Notes: generated by a model not told the origin, from the sequence alone. DNA of 64,000 bases from Dermatophagoides farinae (GCF_024713945.1 NC_134683.1:3845501-3909500); one strand, 5' to 3'. Positions 23,421 to 35,868 are shown, counted from the stretch's first letter. Numbers and translations are program-made.

Positions 23421-23684
23421 AATGATGATGATGATGATGATTTAGATTTGAAACTTGTAACTCTCAAAACAAAACAAAACAAAAAAGAAAAATTCAAATC
23501 AAAAAATTTTGATTAAATTTTTTTTTCCAAAACAAACACACACAGCGATCGATTCAAATATGACGTTCAAAAATTCTTTAGTGCTGATGTTTGGTTTGTG
23601 TTTTACAATGTTTTCTCCACTAAAAAAAAAAATCAAATCTAATCAAAATTGTGATATAATTACTAATCAATTCCAAAAAGAGAC

Positions 23685-24932
23685 ATGAATGTTACTAAAT
23701 TAAAATTAAATTCATTCAATTCTTTCATCATAACATTGCTCATTCTATTTGTTTTGATTATTATTTTCTCATCAAATAATGATGATTATGATGATGCTGA
23801 TGATGATGATGATGACAATTCGAATATTTCTATCAAACGGCAAAGAATGTTACCATTACCAAATTATTATCGATCAAAAATGAATTTTTCCATCACTATA
23901 AATGATAATCTATCCACATTATTGGATCTAAAAGATTTTCAATTTCTTATAAATGAACCTAATATTTGTCGATCATCATTTGATCATAGTGAACAACAAT
24001 ACTCAAACATATTTTTAGCAATATTTATTCATAGTGCCACAAAAAATTTTGATAAACGTGATATCATCCGTAAAACATGGGGCAATCATTCAATTGGTTT
24101 CGGTATCGATAATCATTACAATGTTCGATTAGTATTCATGTTGGGAACAACCAAAAATCAAACTATTCAGAATCAAATTCAACAAGAAAGTCAACACTAT
24201 GGTGACATTATTCAAGGTTCATTTTTGGATACGTATAGAAATATTACCTATAAACATGTGATGGGATTAAAATGGATAAACCATTTTTGTCCACATGCTT
24301 CATATATATTGAAAGCCGATGATGATATATTTATTGATCTTCATCAATTAATCTATTATTTACATGGCAAATTCGGTGATCATCCACAACGTTTAATGGC
24401 ATGCTATGTTAATAAAAATAGTCGTGTATCACGTAGTTATCGTAATAAATGGCGTGTTAGCTATAAGGTAATGTATTTGGATTTGTTATAATGATGATAA
24501 CTTGATCTAACATTTATATATTCTATTAATCATCAGGAATATTCTGAACAATATTATCCTGCATATTGTGATGGTTGGACAATAATAATGTCGAATGATA
24601 TTACATTAGATCTATATCGAATAGCCGGTAATCGGCCATTACTTTGGATCGATGATGTATTCATATCCGGCATATTAGCAAATGATCTTCATATTGATCA
24701 TTTTGATTTTCGTAAATCAATACATTGTTATAAAAATGAAAATGTAAAAAATTGGCTCATTAAATCAACCAAATCATCTGCCATTTCAATACCGCCGATG
24801 TTAAGCTTAATCGATGCTAATCATTATAATGATCCAAATGAAATAAGTCATACGATTATATCATTATGGAATAAAACTGTTGAATATTATCGTTATAATT
24901 TAAACATTAGTATTGATCAAATTAAAGTGTGA
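23685..24932 (+). CDS. beta-1,3-galactosyltransferase-like GT31 glycosyltransferase
   Basis: Two exons, 23685-24467 and 24537-24932, joined in phase 0 across a 69-bp intron, give 392 residues. A single N-terminal signal anchor (about residues 14-31) marks a type II Golgi membrane protein. The catalytic domain shows the GT31 signatures: RDIIRKTWGNHS (family form RxxIRxTW), YKHVMGLKWINHFC, KADDDIFIDL with the metal-binding DDD, YPAYCDG, and a WIDDVFISGIL segment where most members have EDV. It should transfer Gal or GlcNAc in beta-1,3 linkage to glycoprotein or glycolipid chains. The exact acceptor cannot be read from the sequence. The IDD in place of EDV is a small departure at the catalytic-base region. 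The start lies 264 bp from the divergent CWC25 start, so the two probably share a bidirectional promoter. Confidence 0.88.
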
Positions 24933-25644
24933 AAAAGGAGAATAAAATTTGTAAATTAAATTTTGTTCCATTCAAAAAAAACAAACAAACAAACATTGTG
25001 ATATTTTTTTTGTTCCAAAATGAAATGAAAACGAAATTATAGTTTGAAATGTCAGAAAAAAAATGAAATTGTCAAATAATAGCTCTTTTTTCTGTTAACA
25101 GATGGCAGCACTTTTATTGAACAAATTTAAAACCGGTGACTGGACCTAATCATCCACATACTTTAAATTTCAATTGAGTAATAAACAAATTTTTAGTGAT
25201 TAAAATTTTGAAATTTTGTTTTTGTTTTTATAGAAAAAATTAATTTCATTTACTGAGATATAGAACTGTATTAATATATAATAATAATCGTATATATCCA
25301 TGTTGTAATTTGACAAATATAATAATTATTTATATTTATATATACGAATTGTTAGATGTTATATAAAGTTTTTTTTATATATATAATGAAATGATCAAAT
25401 AATCAATTAATTAATTAATAATAAGAATAACAACAACAACAATTAATATAATAATATAATATAATAATCATGACGACGACATAATGATGATTATGATCGG
25501 GATGTGATAATTGATGATTGGTAGGCTTCAATGATCAATTGATTGATGACAATGTGTTTGAATTAAAATGAGAAAGAAAAATGGTCAACTAAAATCTCAA
25601 AATTATAATTTTTTTTTAACAAATATGAAAAAAAATTATTGTAG
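24933..25644. other. tail-to-tail spacer, GT31 gene to CTDSP gene
   Basis: About 0.7 kb. AATAAA at 24941-24946 is the likely poly(A) signal of the glycosyltransferase. A CTCF-like site lies at 25095-25109. The rest is very AT-rich, with TATATA stretches near 25270-25385 and CAA units near 25430. No gene is seen. Confidence 0.55.
25095..25109 (+). promoter_or_regulatory. CTCF-like core motif, site 1
   Basis: TTAACAGATGGCAGC matches 13 of 15 positions of the animal CTCF core CCASYAGRKGGCRSY, the first two bases being mismatched. It lies between two convergent genes. Confidence 0.4.
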
Positions 25645-27379
25645 CTAAGATGTAGCACCATTTGGTACGGCCATTGCCGTTGTTGTTGTCGTCGTCGCCA
25701 TCGTTCCAGGTGATGATGAAGATGATATTCCTTGAATTAAATATTGCTGCTGCTGTTGTTGTTGTTGTTGCTGTTGAAGATTTTTATTTTGATACGATGA
25801 TGATTGTAATGATTGTGATGATAATGTTGATGATGATGACGATGAAACAGTAACATTCGGTATGAATGATACAACACCACCAGCTACAGGTGGATTAGGT
25901 GATAATACCGATGTTGTCATCGGTGAATTTAATGGTGCACGATGATCAACAACAATTGTAGCAGTTTTTGTCATTGTTGTCGTTGTTGCCGTATTGTTAT
26001 TATTATTACCACTATTGCCCGTTGTAATCAAAGGTAACATCATATTATTTGTTGATTGTTGTTGTTGTTGAATTTGTGCATTTTTCAACACTTTATAAAC
26101 ATTATCTACTTTGGCTAAACGTTCAAAAAATGGTATCAGATCACTTAATTCAGTATCATTCATATCCTGAAACCAGGATGCAACTGGAACCTATTTGTAA
26201 ATTAAAAATTTCAATGTTTTAAATGACAAAATTCTTGTTGAAAATATCTTACAGCATTATTCGGATGAAACGAATATGATGCTGGTGAATTATCGACAAT
26301 CACAACTTTGTTTAGATCACGACCAAGTCGGCTTAAATCCTATAATAATAATAAGAAATGGCAACATTTACAAATAAAATTCAAACAAAATTCTCAAAAA
26401 TAACTTTACTTTAACATAATTTCCATTATGATATATACAAGATTCACGAAATAATCGAGCACGAAAAACGCCCCAACGATCAAGTAGATCGGCAACTGGA
26501 TCGGCATACTAAACACAATGTCAAAACACCAAAAAACAAAAATCCATTGTTACATCGTTGATCATCATTTGTTATATAAAAAATAAACTTACTTTAGCTA
26601 AACTAGCCGTAAATAAGACACATTCATATATTTCACCCATACGTTGTAAAAATTCATCAACATGTGGCCGTTTAAGAACATAGACCTGATGTGTAGTACC
26701 ATCAATCTCGACTGGTACAATAAAATCGGCATTACTTATTGGCTAAAAAAACAAAGAAATTTCAAAAAAATAATAATAATCAATATTCATATGAACAAAA
26801 AATAAAAATCCAATAAACAACAATACCTTGAATGAACTATGCACAAGTGTTTCATCAAGATCGATGACCAGACAAATTTTATTCTCATCTTGGCTACGAA
26901 CACTTGGCAATAGATGTTGATACTATGAGAAATTTAATAAGAAAAAAATTAGTTTAAAAATGTTAAATTATATCAACAACAACAACAAAAAAAACTTACG
27001 GCAAGTGAAACACTTTCCTCGGAAGAGGCAACTTCAGGTGTACGAACACAACGAAAACAACAGAATAATGTATGTAAAATATTTTTATGTCGTTTCTTTT
27101 TCGTTATTTTTGTATCTGTGAAAAAACAAAACAAAAACCAAAATCAATCAATTGTCATTAGTAACCAAAAAAAAAAAAAATCCTTTTCTTCCACTCACCA
27201 GAATCAGTATCATTATTCTGATAATTATTCACATTTATATTCGTAGTATTTATTATTGGTGTTGGTGATGTAATATTACTACCAACATCACCATCTGTCA
27301 TTACTTGTGTTATGATCGATTGATGATGATGATGATGTTGTTGTTGTGGATGATTATAATGATGATTTTGGCCGTCCAT
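25645..27379 (-). CDS. CTDSPL: CTD small phosphatase-like (SCP/CTDSPL family)
   Basis: Seven exons: 27379-27199, 27115-27000, 26922-26827, 26742-26593, 26508-26410, 26339-26253 and 26190-25645. They join in phase to 424 residues. The core is nearly identical to human SCP1-3: [15 protein letters not shown] carries the catalytic DxDxT (Asp120 and Asp122), followed by [70 protein letters not shown] and [12 protein letters not shown]. These HAD-superfamily enzymes dephosphorylate Ser5 of the RNA polymerase II C-terminal domain and also SMADs, acting in the nucleus. A Cys-rich FCCFRC segment (about residues 75-80) could be palmitoylated, as known for SCP relatives. The C-terminus carries an extra tail of about 140 residues rich in Gln, Thr and Ser that vertebrate members lack. 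All introns are under 100 bp. Confidence 0.97.
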
Positions 27380-30300
27380 TTATATATATTAAAAAAAATC
27401 TTGCAAGTTCTTTTTTTCCAGTTAAATTCGTAAATTATGATTTTTTTTTTGTTAAAAAAAAGGGCCAATTGGAAGAAAAATAGTTTCCTTTTTTCGATAA
27501 GAGTGAATGGTTTGCATACACACACACACACACAAAAAAAAATATTTACACGAAAAAAAAAGATTCGAATCACAGATTCTTCAATGTTTTCATGATATAC
27601 ATAAATTTGTTGTTGTTGTTGTTGGTATATAATAGTAATCAATAATCAAAATATATAAATCCGGATCTTCAGCTTATCCGATACAAGTGTTTTGTGTTTG
27701 TGTTTGTGTTTGTGTGTGTGTGTGTATTTGTAAATTTAAGGCGTATTGATTGATTTTATAAAAGCAACAAAATTGATATCAATTGATTGATTGATGATGG
27801 TGATGATGAATCGGTGAATTGGCAAAAAAAAAATATTCAATTACAATCTGATAATTTCTTTGTTGTTGTTGAAATTAAATGATAATAATGATGATAATCA
27901 CGGGTGAATACAACGACAACAACAAACATGAGACATAAAAAGGTTGCCTTGTAGCGAGAGGTTGAGGGCACATATGAAAATTTTTTTTTGCTGCAATATA
28001 TCTGTTGCTGTAACAAAACGTGAAAAAAAACAAAAGAGAAACGTATTAGATTTATGATTTTTTTTTAATTTTTTTAAAGCAAAGATCATCATCATTGGAT
28101 TTTTATTTTCTTAGAAGAGAAAATAATAAAGAAAATTAATTGCCAATTAAATGATCACATATCATCAACACGGATGATGATGATGATGACGATGACATCG
28201 GCAACAAGGAACAAGAAAGATTTATGCTAGTGTAAATAAGAGGCAACAAAAAAAAAAAATTTTTTTCTTCTTCATACCAAACACCTTGAATTAATTGGAT
28301 GGATGGAAGGATAGGATTTTTTTTTTCTTTTTCTTCTTCTTTTTTCATAAAACACTTGCTACTGTTGTTGTTGTTGCTGATGCTACTACTACTGCTACTA
28401 TTAGTTGATGATGATAACCAAGATAAACAAAATATAATAATAATCAGATTCAAAATATAAAAAAGGATAGTCCCAAGATTAAATCATTAAATGATTTTGT
28501 ATGGTTGCAATGATGATGATATTGATGATTATGGGGACTAGAAATTGTATCGTTTAATAATGATTATAAATCTCAGATTTTCTTCCTGTATAAAACAACA
28601 TATAGGCAAATCAACATATAGACCACTTGTAATTTTGCCACACACACACACACACAGATTGAACCTTGGAGTCTTTTCTTTGGCAAAGAAAAAAATAAAT
28701 GATAGATAGATCTATCATTTATTATTTTTTTTCTGGTGACAATTTCGTATATTTTCATCTAACTTTTAACTAGTAGGAGTGGTGGTTATGCTGGTAGTTT
28801 GTTATTATCATCATCAACACATCAACATCTCAAATATTTATATTGTAGAAAAAGGAAAACGAAAATCAAGCAAACATATTAAATCAGCTTATTATTATTG
28901 TTGAATCAAACACATTCAAACAAACAGAAAAAAAAGACATTGATATTGTGGTGAAGAAGAAGAAGAAGAAAAAGAAAAAAAGACAGACGATGAATGATTA
29001 TGATTATATGAGGATGATGACAAAAAAAATGATGCTCACACTCAACTAACAAACTATATATATATATATAATTGAATCGTATGATTTGGAAAAAAAAGGC
29101 AACAAGCGAAAAGAAAAAAAATGACATTCGAATTGCAAAAAAAAAAAATAAATTATTAATATGAATTATGGAATGAAATTTTTACATTTCTTTCTTTCTT
29201 CAACAATTTCATTGATGTTCAATTTTGCATATTATCATTGTCTTTTACTTATTTGATGATATTTGGTATAATTTTTTTTGTTGTTGTTGTTGGTTGGTTG
29301 GCTGGTCGATGGTAGTTTGTTTGTTTGATGATAAATTTTTTGCACTTTCTTGTCGATGTCAATGATGATGATGATGATGATAATAATAATGATGATTAGT
29401 GATGATGAACAAAGTGGGTGTGATATTTTTATATATATTTAAATCAACAACAAGACAAGAAAAAAAAAATACAAGAGTTAAAGATGTTTGTCTGTCCCTG
29501 TCGGGTGTGTGTATTTGTATTTTTTTTTCGAATGATGATGATGATGATGATGTATTTATAGATAAAAAAAAACAAAAAGAATTTTTTTCTGTTGTTGTTC
29601 AACGAATTCTTTTTGTTTTGAATCATAAACCACCACAATGAATGAATGAAAATTAATTGAACAATCAACAACAAACAAACAAACAACAACAACAACGACG
29701 ACGACGACGACGACGGCGGACGGCCACGGGCACAACATATAATAATAAGTAAAGCAGAAAAAAAAGAAACCAGACCAAAACCTAAAAAGCCATGCAGCAC
29801 AGCAAAACAAAACGAAAAAAAAAAAAAAAATTTTACAATGAGGAATCTGAACCTACGCGACTCAGGTGTGTTTTTTTTGTCATTGATATATCTCAAATAA
29901 GGATTAGTAGTAGTGGTTAATAAAATTATAGCAGGTGTTATAAATAGTAAAAAAAAAATTTTGGGGGGGAAATGAAAACAATGTTGTAATTGTAGTGGCA
30001 TATAACGTAATGAAAAAAGATTCTTTATTTCACACCCACACATATAAAATATACAACATTGATCAATGCTACTACTACTACTATTTTTTTTTTTTTTTTG
30101 GATTCAGATTTCATTCTTTGGAATGCGGACCTAGTGTCGCCATCTGGTCGGTGATTGCTGAATTGAAATGAAATTTTTTTTTTAAATTACCGAATTTTAA
30201 ACATTTTTTTTTTTTGCAAAAAATTTGGACTGGAACACACATCGCGAATGAAACCAAAATCATTCAAAAGTTGAAAAAAATTTCAAAAATTATCACCAAT

Positions 30301-30674
30301 CATGAAAAAACCCTTGAAACAAAAAACCAAAAAAAAAGCAAACAAATATGGCACACTCACGGTTTGTGGTAGTGGTATTTTATGACCATTTATGGGTCCA
30401 TTCTGTGCATGACCACTGCTATAGCATACAAATCAAATGAACTTTGAACACTTGTTGTTCATCGATATTCAAACCACCATCAACCACACACACACACACA
30501 GAGGCATTCTTGAGAACGCCCATCACAACCACCATGATTGATTTGATCGATCGATTTCGATAAAAAAAAAAACTGTGGTGTGAGCAACATTGCACAGGTT
30601 TCATTCGAAAGAATTCATTCAACTTTTTTTTTACTTTTACTTTTGTTTCAATCAATCATGAATGAAATTATTCG
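27380..30674. other. head-to-head spacer, CTDSP to meteorin gene
   Basis: About 3.3 kb of divergent upstream DNA. It contains TG/CA tracts near 27520, 27700 and 28640, TTG runs, CAT arrays, a CGA array running into an unusually GC-rich patch at 29694-29730, and a CTCF-like site at 30136-30150. A minus-strand open frame of about 200 codons at 29444-30043 is mostly repeat-derived and unlike any protein I know. No gene is seen. Confidence 0.55.
30136..30150 (-). promoter_or_regulatory. CTCF-like core motif, site 2
   Basis: Read on the minus strand, CGACCAGATGGCGAC matches 13 of 15 positions of CCASYAGRKGGCRSY. It lies about 0.54 kb before the meteorin start and 2.8 kb before the CTDSP start. 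Confidence 0.4.
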
Positions 30675-31742
30675 ATGATAATGGATCATCGAATATTACT
30701 GCCATTGTGGATATTTTTTATCGTATCATTCATCGTTTCATCAATAGCCATCACTTTTGAAACGATTGATGAATACAATCCGATAATAACAACAGATTCG
30801 ACAATTAATGTAAATCATCAACAACATCATGGCTATGTAAGCGATCAATGTGATTGGTCTGGATCGAAATCATCATTATTGTCGACATTAGATGATAATA
30901 ATAATGGTAAACGTTTAGTAATGCCAATATATCTTCGTTGTTCACGTGGCCAGATTAAATGGTTCTATCCAACTGGTGGTTTACGTGTTGTATTGAAATT
31001 GGGCACTGATGATAGTCGTGATTTTCGTGGATGTATTCGTATTGCTCAGAATACTAGCCGTAATGTTCGTATTTATATTGAAGGTAAAAGACAATTATTA
31101 CAAATTTTTGCCGCCGATGATGGTCAACATCCTGATCGTTTCCGTTGTTTTGTTTCTGTCAATCATTTTATTGCCTTATTCATTGATTCATCAATCATTG
31201 ATTCAAATATATCGATCAAATATGCTAATGATCCTGTGATTTTTCAATATGATCTCGAGGAAATTGTTTCCTCTTCATCATCATCATCATCATCGTCAAA
31301 TCAATCAATCATAGATGATAATGATGATGATCCACAATGTATAACGGCCAAAACCGAACAATGTTCAGATGATAAAATTTTGGATTCATATTGTCGTGCT
31401 GATTTTGTATTGACTGGTCGTATTATTTACTATCATGAACGAATCGATTTAAATCTAATGGAATATCGTATTCAACCATTCTATATTCATCGTATACCAT
31501 ATGGCCAAAATAATACAATAATTCTTAGTGATATGGATACAAATTCAACACAACAAACCTTGATATTAAATCGTCCAATCTGTTCAAATCGATCAATGTT
31601 GATGTTTGATAATATTCGTCAATTGTTCACTGGGAAACAAATTCTAGGCAAATATTTTATCGAATGTTCAATCGGTTTAGATCAATGGAAACGATTAACA
31701 AATCGTGCACGACATGATCGAACAATTAAATGTGCCATATGA
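30675..31742 (+). CDS. METRN: meteorin-like secreted protein
   Basis: A single-exon frame of 355 residues. It begins with a hydrophobic signal peptide (about residues 8-25), so the product should be secreted. Similarity to vertebrate meteorin and meteorin-like is clear in the N-terminal part: SDQCDWSGS, an RCSRGQIKWFYPTGGLRVVL block matching the vertebrate CAEGAVEWLYPAGALRLTL-type block, a Cys-centred ISVAQN-like region, and EQCSDDKILDSYCRADFVL before the C-terminal domain. Spaced cysteines fit the disulphide-rich family pattern. Meteorins are secreted factors in neural and glial development and, for meteorin-like, in metabolic and immune signalling in mammals; the role in arthropods is not established. 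An insert of Ser and Asp repeats (about residues 195-220) is specific to this protein. A poly(A) signal AATAAA lies at 31870. Met1 and Met3 are both possible starts. Confidence 0.85.
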   Translation: MIMDHRILLPLWIFFIVSFIVSSIAITFETIDEYNPIITTDSTINVNHQQHHGYVSDQCDWSGSKSSLLSTLDDNNNGKRLVMPIYLRCSRGQIKWFYPTGGLRVVLKLGTDDSRDFRGCIRIAQNTSRNVRIYIEGKRQLLQIFAADDGQHPDRFRCFVSVNHFIALFIDSSIIDSNISIKYANDPVIFQYDLEEIVSSSSSSSSSSNQSIIDDNDDDPQCITAKTEQCSDDKILDSYCRADFVLTGRIIYYHERIDLNLMEYRIQPFYIHRIPYGQNNTIILSDMDTNSTQQTLILNRPICSNRSMLMFDNIRQLFTGKQILGKYFIECSIGLDQWKRLTNRARHDRTIKCAI

Positions 31743-31869
31743 AAATCGATTATTTCTGTGCAATTCGAATCGAATCGAATCGTCCATCACCAAACAACAA
31801 CAACAACAAAAGGGGGCCAAATGAAATGAAATGTTCGTTTTTAATCAATTCACAATTTTACAATTTTCA

Positions 31870-31875
31870 AATAAA
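31870..31875 (+). terminator. poly(A) signal of meteorin-like gene
   Basis: AATAAA about 130 bp after the stop codon, followed by A/T-rich DNA. It lies only about 120 bp from the stop codon of the convergent ATP7 gene. Confidence 0.45.
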
Positions 31876-31995
31876 AAAAAATGTAACATAAATAATAAAA
31901 ATAAAAAAAAATTTGTTTTTACGTAACGAAAAAAAAAATTTGGAATATAAATAATTTTTCAAATTCAACAATTATGGTTGCTGTTCACATACCAT

Positions 31996-34900
31996 TTAAG
32001 CGATACAAACACCATCATTATCATCATCGTCGTCGTTGTCATTGTAAACATCATCATCATCATCATCGCTTTGATTCAATGGACGATAGCCATTAGTATT
32101 AATTGATAAATTATCATTAATAATTTTACGACGACTATATAATGGCATTAAACTTAGAATTTTTGATAAATGGACATTTTTTTCACGAAATGTAAATAAT
32201 TTCATTTCTTCAGATGATGATGATGATGATGATGATGATTTTTGTTCATCACTATCATTATCAAAATCATTAAATCGATTATAATGGTGATCAATATTAT
32301 CATTGGTATGTTTCAATGTTGATCGATGCCATCGTTTCAATAATAATGATGAACATACAACCGATATTGATGATAATGTCATTGCAGCTGATCCCATCCA
32401 TGGTTTTAATACAATACCCCATGGTAGAAAAATACCAGCTGCCATTGGTATACCAATTAGATTATAAACACTTGCAAATGCAATATTTGTTCGTATTCGA
32501 TGTACAGTACGATAGCTTAGATCCCAAGCATCAACAATATCATAGAGATCATTATTAATGAGTATTATATCGGCTGCTTCACAAGCAACATCCGTACCAG
32601 TGGAAAATGCAATACCAATATCGGCACGTGCCAATGCAGGTGAATCATTGATACCATCACCAACCATTCCTACACAATGACCTTTCAATTGTAATTGGCG
32701 AACAATTTCCGTTTTATTTGATGGTAATATTTTGGCAATAACATCTTCACGATCGATACCAATTTGACGGGCAACTTTACGTGCTGCACGTTCATTATCA
32801 CCAGTCATCATCATTATCCTAAGATTTGGACGTCGACGTCTTAGTTCACGAATTGTTTGTCTTGCATCCATTTTAATCGTATCAGACATCGATATTACCG
32901 ATACGATTATTTCATTCATGGCTACTAAAGCAATGGTCGATCCTTGTCGTTCCATTTCATCGATTACAATTTGAACTTTTTTACAAATGTTGACATTATT
33001 TTTTATCATCCATTCTTTGTTACCAATTAGAATCACTAGATCTGTTGTTTTGGAAATTAATGAAAAGGAATTCTCCATCGATTTTACCGTTGTAACAATT
33101 GAATTACCAATGGAAAATTGTTTTGTTCCAAAATTGTTGCTATTATTATTGTCGATTTTAATGCTACAAAAAAAAAATTCAAAGAAAAATAAATTATTCA
33201 AAAAAAAAACAAAAAAAAAATTCACAATAAACGAACCAGACAGATTTCGGTTGAAATGTTGTCAATTGTCGATTAAATTCTTCCATGGAAATTCGACAAC
33301 GAATACCAGAACCACTTTCTGATTGGAAATCTTCACATCGACATAAACGTTGTTGATAATCGAAAATATTTTGACAATATTTCACTAATGATCTTGCAAT
33401 TGGATGTTCTGATTGATTTTCAGCACTCCATATAGCTAAAAATATTCTTTTGAAATGATCGATAACATTCACGTTGGTTGGTGCGAATAAAAATACTTGT
33501 GTAACTTGTGGTGATCCATATGTTATTGTACCGGTTTTATCGAATACCAGACAATTAATTTTACAGAAATTTTCTAATGCACTACCACCTTTTATGAGTA
33601 TTCCGTTTAAAGCACCAACACCGGTTCCAACCATAACAGCTGTTGGTGTTGCCAGACCTAATGAACATGGACATGCAATCAACAATACAGTGATGGCACA
33701 TTGAAATGCAAATTGCCAAATCATTTCCATGGATGACATTTTCGTATATCGATGTTCAATGTTATATGTTTGAATTATATTTAAATTTTTATGGCCAACG
33801 ATAATCCAAATGATCAATGTCAATGCTGATAAAAAGATGACGACAGGTACAAAAATACCGGCAATACGATCAGCCAATTGTTGTATAGGTGCTTTATCGG
33901 TTTGTGCTTGTTCAACTAGATCAACAATTGATGCTAATGTTGATTGACGACCAATATGTGTTGCACAAATCAATAATGTTCCATTCATATTGATTGATCC
34001 ACCAATCACTGAAGAACCGGCTGTTTTTATAACCGCACGTGATTCACCGGTAATCAAACTTTCATCCACTGTTGATGTACCATCAAATACACGACCATCG
34101 ACAGGAATTTTTGTACCAGGTAACACTTTGATCATATCACCACGTTGAACTAATTGAATATCAATGGCCATTTCATTGATTATATTTTTATTTTCATCCA
34201 TTTCGACTAGTATTGCTTCTGTTGCTTTCAATGACATTAAACGTGTTAATGCTTCGGATGTTTTACCACGTGCGATATGTTCAAGCCAACGGCCTAATGA
34301 TACAAATGTTAATAACATTGGTGGTGTTTCGAAAAATGTTTTCGGACTACGATCAGCACCGATTATCATGAAATATATGGATACAAAAAAACTATAGAAA
34401 TATGCAACAGTCGTAGCCAACATGATCAATACATCCATGTTTGGTGAACGATATTTAATCGCTTTATATGCTTGATAATAGAAATATCTTGCACCATAAA
34501 ATTGTACAGGTGTTGCAAGCAAAAATTGAAGAAAATTTGCCTTTGACCAACCGGGTAATAATAGATGTTCATGAAATGAATGTTCACTAGTCATATGATT
34601 TATCATAAGAACCATTGATGGTATGAAAAATCCCAGAGAAAATAGAAATGAATGTCGCCAATGTAATAATTCACGATGTTGTAGCTGGCGATGTTCAGCC
34701 TGTTGTTTTCGATCACAATCCAATGGATATGAATTATATCCTAATGATTTTATTATTCGTACAATTTCTCGTGCACCAATTTGATCACCATAATATTGAA
34801 TATTTAATTGATTTGATGATGATGGTACAAATTTTGCCGATTTTATACCCACAGTTTGTTCCAATGTAGATTCAATTTGTAATGGATTTGATAATGATAA

Positions 34901-35868
34901 TGATGATACGTCAGGTATAGATAAACAAAGTTCATATAATTCACCATTCGAATCATGAATATTATCAACAATAAGTTTAGCATCAAATCCAAGATCAATT
35001 ATTGATTGAATAATTCGATTCGAATCCATACAACCAGGATCATAAAGAACTTCAGCTTTTTGATTCAATAATGCAACGAGTATTCCATGTATTCCAGTTA
35101 TTTTCGATAGATTACGTTCAATTTTTGCTACACACGATGAACAAGTCATACCAGTTATGGTGATGAAACATTTGTTTAAAAATTTTCTTGAATTCTCTTG
35201 TTCTTTATCCATTACCGGCAATGATGTTGTTTTGATTTGTTCTGCTGTTTCCACAGTAGCATTGTCAATGTTTGAATCTTTTTTCACCGTTTCAGATTCA
35301 GTTTGATATTCAAAACCAAGACATTCAATCCGATCAAGAATCACATGTTTTGTGATCAATGTAGATTGATATGTAACAGAAACTTGTTTGGTATGGAGAT
35401 CAGCCACGACATTTTTGATACCATCAATTTTCATTAGATTCGTTTCAATATTATTCGTACATGATTTACATGTCATTCCATTGACCAATACGGTAAATTT
35501 ATCGATTTTTGAATCACTATTAATTTCATTATCATCATCATCATCATCATCATCCAATAGACGACAATCGAATCCTAATTCTTCAATTTTTTCGATAATA
35601 TTATCAATTCGAATGGATTGTGGATCAAATTCAACAAATGCTTTTCCATCTTCCAAATAGATTTCAATATTAACCGAACAACCATGTAAATTGGCTAAAT
35701 TTTTCTTTATTGTATTAATACATGTATGACAGCTAAGACCATCAATTTGTAGCCAACAAATTTTAATATCAAATTCTTTGGTTTGTTCCTGAATTCATAA
35801 AGAATTTTTTTTTGCATAATCAAATTAGTCAATACAACTGGGAAAAAAAACATGTAGAAACTTACCAT
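31996..35868 (-). CDS. ATP7: copper-transporting P1B-type ATPase (ATP7)
   Basis: Modelled as three exons: 35868-35866 (only the ATG), 35788-33237 and 33163-31996, about 1240 residues. Three N-terminal heavy-metal domains carry intact sites GLSCHTC, GMTCKSC and GMTCSSC. A fourth, next to the membrane, keeps the fold but has no CxxC. The pump core shows TGES (phosphatase loop), the copper-selecting ACPCSLGLATPTA in a membrane helix (near residue 705), DKTGTIT with the phosphorylated Asp (near 750), SEHPIARS with the nucleotide-site His-Pro, and MVGDGINDSPALARADIG. It should move Cu(I) into the Golgi for cuproenzymes and export excess copper. The acidic C-tail ends in Asp runs. The donor at 33237 (GTTCGT) is weak and its exact place uncertain, since the 33180-33240 region is poorly conserved. 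The first-exon model rests on a GTAAG donor right after ATG. Confidence 0.95.

Noticed and set aside
29840-29865. tRNA T-loop-like sequence on the minus strand followed by a T-run
   Set aside because: The match to the internal B box is broken by an extra base, and no acceptor stem, D-arm or anticodon arm can be drawn upstream.
29444-30043. Minus-strand open frame of about 200 codons
   Set aside because: It is made of Phe, Ser and Leu runs from T- and CGA/TCG-rich repeats, crosses several microsatellites and resembles no protein I know.
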